Source: CAYLJJ01 sp964384025
Lineage (GTDB): Bacteria; Myxococcota_A; Bradymonadia; UBA7976; UBA1532
DNA: 39,262 bases
Direction: 5' to 3'
Assembly (NCBI GenBank): GCA_964384025.1
Contig: CAYLJJ010000065.1
Coordinates: 1-39,262 of the forward strand
In this document: positions 25,101 to 32,801 of the stretch, piece by piece
Layout of the letters: each line of letters opens with the position of its first letter
How positions within the stretch are numbered: the stretch's first letter is position 1
Program-made: the position numbers and the translations under genes
The notes under the pieces: model-generated
Told to the model about the DNA's origin: nothing
Seen by the model: only the letters and a program-made list of their open reading frames with translations
Databases searched by the model: none

Positions 25101-26724
25101 CAGAGAGGGGAGCAGGCTGACCCAAAGCGAGCGGGGGCCTAAGCGTTCGTAGTTGAAGCTCAGGAGGCGGAGATGGAATCTGCATTGGAACTGATGGAGG
25201 TTTGAGTTGCTCCTGCCGCGTTGCTTCCTCTGGGCTGGACCTCTTTGGGATAGACTCCTCTAGGGAAGCCGAGGGCTGCTGGGGGCTGGAAGAGGAACGC
25301 TCAGTAGGAAGCACGGGCTCTCCAAAAGGAGAGCGAAGCTCAGCTTGGGAGCTTGGAGGTTCTGAGCGCTCCTTAGGCTCAGGAGAGTAAGGCAAGGCTG
25401 GAGCTGGAGAGCTTGGAGACCCAAGCTCAAGAGGTCGACCTGGAGGCTGACGCTTGGGCAGATGAACCGTGCTGGGACCTTGAGCCGCAGAGTCTCCCCA
25501 GCCAGAGCCCCCGGGATCAGAGGGGGCTTCTTGAGAGGAGAGCTCCTCTCTCTCAGGCGGTTGAAGCTCCTCCCAGTCGAACTGGGGGAGTTCCAAAGAA
25601 CCCTCTACGCTCTCCGTAAGCTCCAAAGAGGGAGCCTGCTCAGGCTCCTGCCATCTGGGATTTAAGCCGGGACTCAAGCTTCCTGCTGAGGTCTCCTCCA
25701 GAGAGAGCTCTTCACTGAAGTCCTCTGAGATCTCTTGCCCAGCGATGGCCTGAATTGAGAGGGGTGCGAGAGAGAGGGGACCTGTGGGTTCATCCTGAGG
25801 TCGAGGCTCAGCGAAGAGATCCTCGAGGGGGAGGTGAAAGGCTGAGGAATGCTCCTCCTCTGTCTCATCAAAGGGGAGGTTGAGAGGAAAGGTATCGCCT
25901 TGGTGTTCCTGTTCCCAGGGCATTTGATACTCCAGGGGCTCCTGCTCAGAGGTCTCATCGTTGAGAAGCATCCCGATGGGAGGGGCGCTCATCGGTCGTG
26001 TAGCATCCTCTTCCTCCTCCTCTTGGCTGATCAAACCAGGGATGGTTGACTCTCGAGTATTCTCTCCGGTTATGGGGTGGGGGCCGATACCAGGATGTGT
26101 GGCGAAGCCCCCTTGCTGACTGTGCTGTTGAGCTTCTAGACGGCTGGGAGGTAGATCGATGCCTGTATCTGTCTCAGGAAACTGGGTGATCTCGTGGGCG
26201 TAGCTCTCCTCAATGATCACGTTGGGATCCAGAGGTGAAGAGTCCAGGGTAGCCGTTCCCTGCTTTGCTGGTTCCAGCCCTTGAAGCAGGGTCTGAGCGC
26301 TGGATTCTCCCAGATTTTGAAGATCGAAGATCAACTCCCTCAGCTCGGGATCTTTGGGTTTGAGCCTCTTAGCGCGCTCTAAAACCACCGAGGCTGCACT
26401 AAGCTGGGTCTGAGAGATGAGGGTTCGAGCCAGGAGGAGCATCACTTCAAAGCGCTCGGGAGCTGCGCTGAGGATGCGGGCCAGCTCCCGAGTGCAGGCT
26501 TTGAGTTGATTTTGTCTGAAGAGAACCTGACTCAGGAGTAGACGCCCATCCAGATCCCTGGGGTTCTGTTTTAGCCCCTCTTGAAGCACCTCTAGGGCTC
26601 GATCGCTCTCTCCTCGCTCTAGATGAGCCCGCGCCAGCTCTCGGTAGATTCCCGAGCCTGGGTTGCTCGCCAGAGCGCGTCTGAGCGCGACGATATGGCC
26701 TGGTTCGTCTGGATAACCGGGCAT
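22129..26724 (-). CDS. large TPR protein with a central transmembrane helix
   Basis: 1,531 residues from the ATG at 26724 (a GTG at 26739 is the alternative). TPR helices occupy about 10-150. Then comes a long acidic and Pro-rich region (about 160-725), one transmembrane helix (LLATLSGLLLILFLLSVW, about 735-753), and a second TPR array of some 700 residues to the end. The disordered region repeats acidic Thr motifs (DATRPM, EATIDYARHQ, EETIDFARHQ). The topology is probably cytoplasmic N-terminus and periplasmic TPR superhelix, suited to scaffold a protein complex across the inner membrane. It is divergent from the NtrC-type regulator gene. No enzyme domain is seen. Confidence 0.82.
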   Translation of the reverse strand: MPGYPDEPGHIVALRRALASNPGSGIYRELARAHLERGESDRALEVLQEGLKQNPRDLDGRLLLSQVLFRQNQLKACTRELARILSAAPERFEVMLLLARTLISQTQLSAASVVLERAKRLKPKDPELRELIFDLQNLGESSAQTLLQGLEPAKQGTATLDSSPLDPNVIIEESYAHEITQFPETDTGIDLPPSRLEAQQHSQQGGFATHPGIGPHPITGENTRESTIPGLISQEEEEEDATRPMSAPPIGMLLNDETSEQEPLEYQMPWEQEHQGDTFPLNLPFDETEEEHSSAFHLPLEDLFAEPRPQDEPTGPLSLAPLSIQAIAGQEISEDFSEELSLEETSAGSLSPGLNPRWQEPEQAPSLELTESVEGSLELPQFDWEELQPPEREELSSQEAPSDPGGSGWGDSAAQGPSTVHLPKRQPPGRPLELGSPSSPAPALPYSPEPKERSEPPSSQAELRSPFGEPVLPTERSSSSPQQPSASLEESIPKRSSPEEATRQEQLKPPSVPMQIPSPPPELQLRTLRPPLALGQPAPLSDPGFPSQDSDLELPLPQQGAVKEEQVGSPTPLELLEIPFDPGEFENLPTKPSPRAHPLPPDMQDEEEATIDYARHQAQQKEAGKASMEETIDFARHQARNRAQPHNSGSGGLAAEQLQAKQPRASMPQVPKPELFSPPKDFGVAQQSPASRLSSPSPFAGHSPRAPRRGPPRGVEQRSLPASPAQFSQRRPLWKSLLATLSGLLLILFLLSVWRFRAAVSAQQEQLEWAQLEIADGNYGSRLKAQEFLSTSVVPEDPFTQMGRSLAQLVGGQALNRAEEKRQALICRLEAERLSLFGERQRQERVEELVNGLEESSELNAVIADLLLKLYKGQPGLAQVRLEQLREAARNTADGQLLFARLSLARGHSEEALNYLETASQIEPRHIQAQALQAKIKALQNDPQALQIYDKLLEQQEHLPSLIAREQLRINLRQNPRRAFERLKMLLSREQLSPRERASIHEGMGRYYILAGNESSAQTAFKAAMQSAQGDPRFSASFAEVLLRSYELSRAEPMLKEAIRLQPASVQYRVSLTHLYLLRGDSAGALLQLKSIKRPSLWALLLKAEAHLSQDDPEAAEATLREVLRLHADHLEARIIHTLSAYLLGGDRAERNLKRLSRFKELSEEDRLKLSRPALPWLAHGMALSHARKSTEAVQVLQAGLKIDPKEFRLHNELCHVYSRNFEARKALVSCHSALSINPFYIPAADTAARIAEAHEDYGAVLSALDPLARSGLTGRTLRRLARAYIYQRRPEKALALLEAQSTLEADRNYIRGLIAKQRNQLPQARPLLLTAADALSSDLWAQLAYGELLMRLGEPKRAMPFFKRAMRVGNGPWASLAASRSALAQRDWKGALALARLAMRKSKRSLSHPRQRAESLTLQALALLQSGRAVNTRKAKQLLDKAQSVEHSHPRALMALGLWFDRKKDLERTLHTLHRAAKVAPADPEIGFYYAQILYKTQGTRAQGLRELGRVMKLDPKGIWGRRASDLSKR

Positions 26725-26741
26725 CCTGATCCGTCTCACCT

Positions 26742-26775
26742 CCCAAATTCTTGGGGGACACTACCTTATGTAAGG
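26742..26775. promoter_or_regulatory. two small dyads between divergent genes
   Basis: CCCAA-ATTC-TTGGG (26742-26755) and CCTTA-TG-TAAGG (26764-26775) lie in the 100 bases between the divergent TPR and response-regulator genes. Both are perfect but short, so they are only candidates for operator half-sites. Confidence 0.25.
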
Positions 26776-26825
26776 CTTTCAGGCCATCCTTCAAGCAGAC
26801 TAGGTACAGAGCCACCGGAGTCTTG

Positions 26826-28196
26826 ATGAACGAACACCTCCTCGTAGCAGATGATGAGAGCAACCTCCGCAAGGTCTTGGGCGCCCTCCTGCGCCGCCAA
26901 GGCTATCGAGTGACAACCGTTTCAGATGGAGAGGAGGCCCTCCTCAAACTCTCAGAGACTCACTTTAACGCGGTGATCACCGATCTACGCATGCCCCGCT
27001 TAGATGGGATGAGCCTACTTAAGAAGATCCAGGAGCGCAGCTCAGACCTCCCTGTGATCATCATCACCGCTCATGGCACAGTGGATACTGCGGTGGAAGC
27101 ACTTAAGCTGGGGGCCTTTGACTTTATCACTAAGCCTTATGATCGAGATGAGTTGAAGAGGGTTGTACGCAAGGCTTTGGCGATTCACCGCCTGGATCAA
27201 GTGGAGACTCAGGGTCATAAGAGTCAGAAGTTACCGGGGCGCTTTGGTCTCATCGGTGACTCTCCACCTATGCGGCGGATCTTTCAGATCGTGGACAAGA
27301 TCGCTCGCAGCCCCTCTACGGTACTGATCAGCGGTGAGAGTGGTACGGGCAAAGAGCTGATCGCGCGGGCTCTTCATTATGAATCAGATCGAGCAGAGCG
27401 CCCCTTTATCCGGGTCAACTGTGCTGCGATCCCCGTCAACCTCATGGAGGCAGAGTTCTTTGGCTATGAACGTGGCGCCTTTACAGGGGCGGTCACCAGC
27501 AAACCGGGGCGCTTTGAATTGGCTCATCGAGGCAGCCTCTTTCTGGATGAGATTGGAGAGATCTCTACGGAGATGCAGGTCAAGCTTTTGCGAGCAATCC
27601 AAGAGGGAGAGTTTGAGCGGGTGGGCGGGCTCTCCACGCGCCGGGTGGAGCTGCGTCTGATCACAGCCACCAATCGAAACCTGCTGGAGGAGATCCGCCG
27701 AGGTAACTTCCGAGAGGATCTCTATTATCGTCTTAACGTCGTTCCCATCAGCCTCCCTCCCCTGCGTGAACGCCTTGGAGATATCCCGCTCTTGGTGAGA
27801 CATCTCCTTGAGAAGTACAGTCGACGCCTTAAACGAGAGGTTTTGGGGATTGAGGAGGAGGCGATGGGTAAGCTCCTCACTTATGCCTGGCCGGGTAACA
27901 TTCGAGAGCTGGAGAATGTGATTGAGCGGGGAATCCTCTTTAGCGAGGGCCAACAGATCTGCGTTCAAGATCTACCCTCAGAGATCAGAGGGCTCTCCCC
28001 GACTCAAACCTCCTCAGAAGGGCTGGGCCTGAAAGAGGTGGTGCGGATGAACACTCAGAGGATCGAGCGGGAGATGATAGAACGCGCTCTAGAAGCGACT
28101 GGAAGAAATGTCACTCGTACAGCTAAGCGTCTCTCAATCTCGCGTAAGAGCCTCCAAACTAAGATGAAAGAGCTGGGCCTACGAGAACCTAACTAA
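26826..28196 (+). CDS. NtrC-family sigma-54 response regulator
   Basis: 456 residues. A receiver domain (1-120) has the acidic pair Asp9 and Asp10, phospho-acceptor Asp53 (VITDLRMP) and Lys103 (ITKPYD). The AAA+ domain (about 140-380) has GESGTGKE, GAFTGA and GSLFLDEIGE, and the C-terminal Fis helix-turn-helix reads GRNVTRTAKRLSISRKSLQ. On phosphorylation it would activate sigma-54 promoters. The ATG at 26826 follows GGAG by six bases; the open frame reaches 75 bases further upstream but lacks support. No histidine kinase gene is adjacent, so it is an orphan regulator here. Confidence 0.93.
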   Translation: MNEHLLVADDESNLRKVLGALLRRQGYRVTTVSDGEEALLKLSETHFNAVITDLRMPRLDGMSLLKKIQERSSDLPVIIITAHGTVDTAVEALKLGAFDFITKPYDRDELKRVVRKALAIHRLDQVETQGHKSQKLPGRFGLIGDSPPMRRIFQIVDKIARSPSTVLISGESGTGKELIARALHYESDRAERPFIRVNCAAIPVNLMEAEFFGYERGAFTGAVTSKPGRFELAHRGSLFLDEIGEISTEMQVKLLRAIQEGEFERVGGLSTRRVELRLITATNRNLLEEIRRGNFREDLYYRLNVVPISLPPLRERLGDIPLLVRHLLEKYSRRLKREVLGIEEEAMGKLLTYAWPGNIRELENVIERGILFSEGQQICVQDLPSEIRGLSPTQTSSEGLGLKEVVRMNTQRIEREMIERALEATGRNVTRTAKRLSISRKSLQTKMKELGLREPN

Positions 28197-28436
28197 AATG
28201 GGTGACAATGGCCTGAAAGGAACCGCCCCAACTTATACATGTTAATGTAAGGATACGATTGATACTCTAGAAAATCAAGGATGAGCAGGAGTTATTGCGG
28301 ATGATGATAAAGTGGTTGGCTATGGAGGACTCACTATTCAGCTCTGATCCAAGCGAATTTTTAAAACAGGTCCTTCACCTCCTTAGAAGCTATAGTGTCA
28401 TATCGGGCTGATCTATAACCTTTGGAGAATCTCAAT

Positions 28437-30038
28437 ATGCGCAGCTCCCTTCTTTGTCTCCTCCTCCTGGCTTGTGGAGAGTCCAGCTCCAGCGTAGATG
28501 AAGATCTGGGCCTGCTCGACCAAGAATCACTCTCTCCGGGTATAGACGCTGAGGTAGATCTGAGACCGATCGATACTCCCTCCCCCGAGCAGCAACGGCT
28601 GCTTACAGATCTCCTGATCTGTGTCGCTCCAGGCCTGGAAGAGGTCGCTGAAGAGTATGCCCGCGCGAGAGAGAGCAGCGGTCATGGAGTCGAGCTGTTT
28701 CATTTTCGCTCCGGCCAGCGTATCCCTGAGCTTCAGGAGCGCCTCAGGAGCCTCAAAGCGCTCCTCCCAGAAGAACAACCCCTCTATCTCCTCCTTATGG
28801 GAGATGCTCCCGAGCTGGGAGAGCGTGGAGATGGCCTCCTCCCCGCTTACCGATGTGAGAATGATGAGGGGCGCTGTCACAGCGACAACCGCTATGGAGA
28901 TCTGGACGGGGACGACCTCAGCGATGTGATCTTAGGGCGCCTACCCTTTAGGACTCCTGAGGAGGTTCGCGACTATCTAGAGAAGCTCAAACGCCATGAA
29001 GAGCAGTATCGTCCTGGCCCCTGGAACCATCGCTTTACGGTCTATACCGGCTTCCCAGGCTTTGGAGAGATGGATGATCTACTGGAAAGCGTGGTGATGA
29101 AGAGCCTCGCTGTCGTCGATCATGCTTTCCAGCTTAATGGGGTTTATAATCATCCTGCCAGCCCCTATTACTACCTACCCTTCAATGAGAAGGTGCTTGA
29201 GCTGGTCAACGCGGGGAGCTTGCTCACCGTTTATATTGGTCATGGCAGCAGCGGCTCCACGGATGGTCTGGATCTTCGGGATATGGAGCACATTGGGGGC
29301 GCTCCACGGCAGCCCTTCTGGTTCTTCTTTGCCTGCTCCAATGGAGAGTATGTAGGCCCCAACGATTCGATGGCCGAGGCGGTCCTTAAGCGTCCCGATG
29401 GGGCGATCGTGAGTATGGGAGCCTCTGGGGTCTCTCATCCCTATCCCAACGCGGTCCTGCCCTATGAGCTACAACGTCTACTCCTGGGTCCCTGTCCAGA
29501 GAGCATCGGCTTAGGAGTTCAACAAGCTTGGAGGGCAGCCCAAGAGCATGATGATGAGCTACGAGGGCTGATCCGTACGGGAGGAATCGTGGGGGGCATC
29601 GCTCCAGAGCAGCAGAAGCGGCTCGTAGAGCAGCACCTGAGGCTCTATAACCTCTTTGGTGATCCCAGCGCTCCTCTTCGCTGCCCCCCTGGACAGATTC
29701 AGATGGAGGCTGAGGTTCAGGAGGGCGGGTTTTATGTACAGGGTTGGGTGGATGGCCCTGAGGCTCAAACAGTTAGGATTTTCTTAGAGCCTGAGCGGGA
29801 TGTGATCTTAGGGGAGCTGGAGCCTGTCGATCCTCAAGATCCAGATCCCGCGACGGTGCGCGCCAACTGGGGGGTGGCGATGGATAAGATCATCGAAGAG
29901 TGGGAGCTTGAGCTGGAGGAGGGAGGGCGCTTTGAGTTCCTCTTGGAGTTTGAGCCCCTTTCCGGTCAGCGCTACTACCTGCGCGCCAGCGCAGAAGATG
30001 CTGAAACAGATGCCATCGGCTCTCTACGGCTTCAGTGA
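28437..30038 (+). CDS. gingipain-like C25 peptidase lipoprotein
   Basis: Predicted lipoprotein (MRSSLLCLLLLAC) with a C25 cysteine-peptidase domain. YIGHGSSG carries the catalytic His269, WFFFACSNG the nucleophile Cys300, and LYNLFGDPSAPL is the conserved closing motif of the family. The front part (about 55-200) has the alpha/beta subdomain typical of C25 (LYLLLMGDAPELGERGDGLL, DDLSDVILGRLPFRT). About 100 residues of beta-rich sequence follow the catalytic domain. I chose the ATG at 28437, eight bases after TTGGAG, rather than the upstream TTG. It is translationally coupled to the kinase gene (TGATG). Probably degrades proteins outside the cell or matures surface proteins. Confidence 0.88.
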   Translation: MRSSLLCLLLLACGESSSSVDEDLGLLDQESLSPGIDAEVDLRPIDTPSPEQQRLLTDLLICVAPGLEEVAEEYARARESSGHGVELFHFRSGQRIPELQERLRSLKALLPEEQPLYLLLMGDAPELGERGDGLLPAYRCENDEGRCHSDNRYGDLDGDDLSDVILGRLPFRTPEEVRDYLEKLKRHEEQYRPGPWNHRFTVYTGFPGFGEMDDLLESVVMKSLAVVDHAFQLNGVYNHPASPYYYLPFNEKVLELVNAGSLLTVYIGHGSSGSTDGLDLRDMEHIGGAPRQPFWFFFACSNGEYVGPNDSMAEAVLKRPDGAIVSMGASGVSHPYPNAVLPYELQRLLLGPCPESIGLGVQQAWRAAQEHDDELRGLIRTGGIVGGIAPEQQKRLVEQHLRLYNLFGDPSAPLRCPPGQIQMEAEVQEGGFYVQGWVDGPEAQTVRIFLEPERDVILGELEPVDPQDPDPATVRANWGVAMDKIIEEWELELEEGGRFEFLLEFEPLSGQRYYLRASAEDAETDAIGSLRLQ

Positions 30039-30538
30039 TGCTCATTCAGCTCCCCAAAGGTGCCTTAGTCCTGCTCGTCGGCCTTTCTGGCTCAGGAAAG
30101 AGCTACTTGGCCGCGCAGCACTTCCTGGAGACCGAGATCCTCTCTTCAGATCTACTGCGCGCTTGGATCTGTGATGACGCAAATGATCAGAGCGCCACCG
30201 AGGCGGCCTTCGATCTCCTGCACTACATCTTGGATCTCCGTCTGGCGCGGGGTTGCTTGAGCGTAGTGGACGCCACCAACATCTATGACTTTGGGCGCGC
30301 GATCTTGCTGGAGCGAGCCCGAGCTTGGAGGCGTCCCGCTGTGGCTCTGATCTTGGATCAACCTCTGGAGTTTTGTGTCCAGCGAGCAGAGGCGCGCGCT
30401 CCTCGGCCCGTCGCTCGAGAGGTGATCCTTCTGCAAGCTGAGAAGCTGGAGGAGACGCTTAAAGCGCTCCCCACCGAGGGATTTGACCAGATCTATCTGA
30501 TCCGCAATCCCGAAGAGTTGGAGATCGTGAGAGCTTAA
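30038..30538 (+). CDS. stand-alone polynucleotide 5'-kinase of the bacterial Pnkp type
   Basis: 166 residues, equivalent to the kinase domain of Pnkp from the Pnkp/Hen1 RNA-repair system, which phosphorylates 5'-OH RNA ends. The P-loop GLSGSGKS ends with Lys21 and Ser22; SSDLLR gives Asp38 and Arg41; Arg116, Arg120 and Arg123 follow. As I recall these are the same positions as the active-site residues of the Clostridium thermocellum enzyme. The stretch NDQSATEAAFDLLHYI and VVDATN also match. The phosphatase and ligase domains of Pnkp are missing and no Hen1 gene is present. The ATG overlaps the preceding stop by one base. Confidence 0.85.
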   Translation: MLIQLPKGALVLLVGLSGSGKSYLAAQHFLETEILSSDLLRAWICDDANDQSATEAAFDLLHYILDLRLARGCLSVVDATNIYDFGRAILLERARAWRRPAVALILDQPLEFCVQRAEARAPRPVAREVILLQAEKLEETLKALPTEGFDQIYLIRNPEELEIVRA

Positions 30539-30942
30539 AACTGAGACTTCTCCATAACCCAAATCCCACCATCGTTCTGATCCAGATCATAGCCCCAACG
30601 CCCCTTCAAGAACTTGCCCTTCGGGCCAACACGCAACCAGGCCTTGCCGCGCATCCCTTGAATCGCCGCGATGGGGTTCCCGGGCTTGATCCAGTCCAGA
30701 CGTAGCAGATCCCCTTGTAAAACCCCTCGAATGGTGCCGTTGTGATCAGGCCCTCGATCATCTTCATAGTGTCCTCTGACCTTGTTGCCTGATTGGATCA
30801 GCTCTGTGTTTCCAAACTGCTCGCTGTACCAACTGCCTGAGAGCTTTAGGCCGGGGATCGGAGGGCCAGGCTCCTGTTCAGGATACTGGGGTCCTCCTCC
30901 ACATGCGGTCAAGAGAAAGATCAGGATGAGGAGACGAGACAT
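30535..30942 (-). CDS. small lipoprotein of unknown function
   Basis: 135 residues: lipoprotein signal (MSRLLILIFLLTAC, lipid Cys14), a Pro-rich spacer, then a compact beta domain (SGSWYSEQFGNTELIQSG, NGTIRGVLQGDLLRLDW, GRWGYDLDQNDGG). The pattern of short strands resembles small lipocalin-like or extracellular beta-barrel domains that report as 'hypothetical'. Its stop overlaps the convergent kinase stop by four bases. No function can be assigned. Confidence 0.68.
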   Translation of the reverse strand: MSRLLILIFLLTACGGGPQYPEQEPGPPIPGLKLSGSWYSEQFGNTELIQSGNKVRGHYEDDRGPDHNGTIRGVLQGDLLRLDWIKPGNPIAAIQGMRGKAWLRVGPKGKFLKGRWGYDLDQNDGGIWVMEKSQF

Positions 30943-31094
30943 AGGCTCTCCTTTGCTGCCCTTGGGATGGACTCAGAGTTCCCACCAAAGCCCCGGCAAG
31001 CAAGAAAAACAGGGCTCTTTTCAGGAAGAAACTCCCCTTCTGTTTTAAGCGCAGCCATCGAGTAGTTCATCTCCGCTCCCCTCAGCTGATATTT

Positions 31095-31679
31095 TTAGGG
31101 GATCTCTTCGGCGAGCGCGTCTGAGAGCGCTTGGAGAGCGGCAGGGCCATCTTTTCGGCGACTGGCCTCAATGATGCGGCGTTCTACCGGACTCAGCTCA
31201 TCTAGGTTCTTGGGCCCTGAGCTTTGTTTGGTCTCAGCTTTGGGCTTCCCTTTGGGCTCTCTCTTGCGCTTAGCCTTGGGCCGATTCAGAACGCTGAGCC
31301 GCACCGGAGCGACCCCCTCTCTGATAATCCCCAATCTCTCTGCGGCTGCCTTGCTGAGATCGATGACCCTCTTTTTACTCTGAGGACCTCGATCGTTGAT
31401 ACGCACGATGACGCTGCGTCCGCTCTTTCTATGAGTGACTTTCACCCGCGTTCCAAAGGGGAGGCTGCGATGAGCAGCGGTGAGTTTCTTCATATCAAAG
31501 GTCTCTCCGCTGGCCGTGGGGCGACCATTAAGCCGGGGACCATACCAGGAAGCTTTGCCGAGCTGAGCTGAACTTTGAGCCCTCGAAGGGGGCGGTCTGA
31601 GCTGGGGGTCGCTGCGTTGCTCAGGGGAGCCTGAGCAGGCCAGGAGGCTGAGTCCAAGGAGAAGGAGGCTGATTCGCAT
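31095..31679 (-). CDS. rlpA: RlpA-like lytic transglycosylase lipoprotein
   Basis: Septal or cell-wall lipoprotein of the RlpA family, with a double-psi beta-barrel that cleaves glycan strands lacking stem peptides. The signal ends LLAC at about residue 14. The core (about 40-125) contains GKASWYGPRLNGRPTASGE, LTAAHRSLPFGTRVKV, VRINDRGP (the catalytic Asp) and RVIDLSKAAAERLG, all family signatures. A Lys-rich tail follows, in place of the SPOR domain of the E. coli protein. Upstream in-frame ATG codons exist (31694, 31733); I prefer the one that starts directly at the signal peptide, though no clear ribosome site decides it. Confidence 0.88.
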   Translation of the reverse strand: MRISLLLLGLSLLACSGSPEQRSDPQLRPPPSRAQSSAQLGKASWYGPRLNGRPTASGETFDMKKLTAAHRSLPFGTRVKVTHRKSGRSVIVRINDRGPQSKKRVIDLSKAAAERLGIIREGVAPVRLSVLNRPKAKRKREPKGKPKAETKQSSGPKNLDELSPVERRIIEASRRKDGPAALQALSDALAEEIP

Positions 31680-31745
31680 ACTCTGCGCTATCATGGCTTC
31701 AGGCTCAAATCCAAGAGGAACCAACCCAACCAAAAACAGAAGCCT

Positions 31746-32801
31746 TTACATCAGCCTGGAGTCTCCTCGCTTACGACGACCAAAGCGCAGCCAAAGCCAG
31801 ATCCCCAGCGTGAAGATCAAAAGCAGCAGCTCTATGGGAATTCTCAGATGGTGAACTCGCTGCTGTACTTGAGGTTTGGGGCGAATGCTGGGGCGGGGGT
31901 CACTGCGACGGAAGTGCAAAACCCCCAGATCAGTTGGACGCTGAACTTGAAAGGCGCTGAGGGTCCCCGCGCGGCGAAAGGCCCAAGGGAGCCCCCCCGA
32001 CTCAGAGCTGATCCGTGCGATCTCCTTGGCAGAGATGGAGTTGGCATAGAAGGGCTTCAGGCTGGGATCAGAGTCAAGCTGAACTGCCCACTCTGTGAGC
32101 ACCGCGATCTCCAAGAGGCTCTTCTCCCCTCCCCCCATGATAGAGAAGCTGGGGTGTCCCCCTGGATAGCCGGGTTGGTTGGCCTGATGGCTCAGGGCAA
32201 GGACAGGCCCTCGCAGCTGAGGGGGGGGCCCTGGACCTGAGCTGGGTGGTTGCACGACGATCCCCAAGATAGACCAGCCTCGGCTCCTCAGCTCGCTGAG
32301 CCAACTGCTCTGAGCTGGAGAGAGAGTGAAGCCGTTCTTGAGGAGCCAATCGTGGATCGGCTCAGCGGCGCTCCCCAGGCTGGTAGGACGCGCCCGCGCA
32401 GGGGAGGGGCGTTTGCTCTGGGATTCTACTCCTCGGCCATCCCCAACCTCTCTCAGCGCGCAGCCGCTCAGAGATGAGACATACTCTAATTCTAAGACCC
32501 GACGAACCCGCCCACGGGGGTGTAAACGCTTCTGGATAGCGCGCTGAAGCCGCTCTGAGGGCAGCACAATGCGGGCTGCGTGGGGGCTGGGGATAAGCAG
32601 ACCAAAGGGCGCTGAGGTGCCCTCAAAGATGTGCTGCATCAGGGTAGTCTGAGAGGCGGTGAGGGGATCATAGACCAGGAGAACACGCTCCTCTAAGAGC
32701 CGCACCTCTCGCCCCGGTGGAGGCGCGATGACCAAGGCCCAGAGCTGAGCTGGGAGGAGCAGCAGAGAGAGCGCTCGGGAGAGGGTGATGAGCAGGTTCA
32801 G
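31746..32801 (-). CDS. DUF2330-like exported membrane protein, probable CTG start
   Basis: The N-terminal half (RVLLVYDPLTASQTTLMQHI, FGLLIPSPHAARIVL) resembles DUF2330 proteins, and the C-terminus has one transmembrane helix (IPIELLLLIFTLGIWLWL) with a basic tail. Starting at the first usual start codon (TTG at 32735) leaves the protein without a signal peptide. The 22 codons upstream encode one (LLITLSRALSLLLLPAQLWA). In that frame the best start is a CTG at 32801, four bases after GGAGG and overlapping the TGA of the upstream ATPase gene as CTGA. I therefore place the start there. The function of the domain is unknown; the body would sit in the periplasm. Confidence 0.6.
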   Translation of the reverse strand: MNLLITLSRALSLLLLPAQLWALVIAPPPGREVRLLEERVLLVYDPLTASQTTLMQHIFEGTSAPFGLLIPSPHAARIVLPSERLQRAIQKRLHPRGRVRRVLELEYVSSLSGCALREVGDGRGVESQSKRPSPARARPTSLGSAAEPIHDWLLKNGFTLSPAQSSWLSELRSRGWSILGIVVQPPSSGPGPPPQLRGPVLALSHQANQPGYPGGHPSFSIMGGGEKSLLEIAVLTEWAVQLDSDPSLKPFYANSISAKEIARISSESGGLPWAFRRAGTLSAFQVQRPTDLGVLHFRRSDPRPSIRPKPQVQQRVHHLRIPIELLLLIFTLGIWLWLRFGRRKRGDSRLM

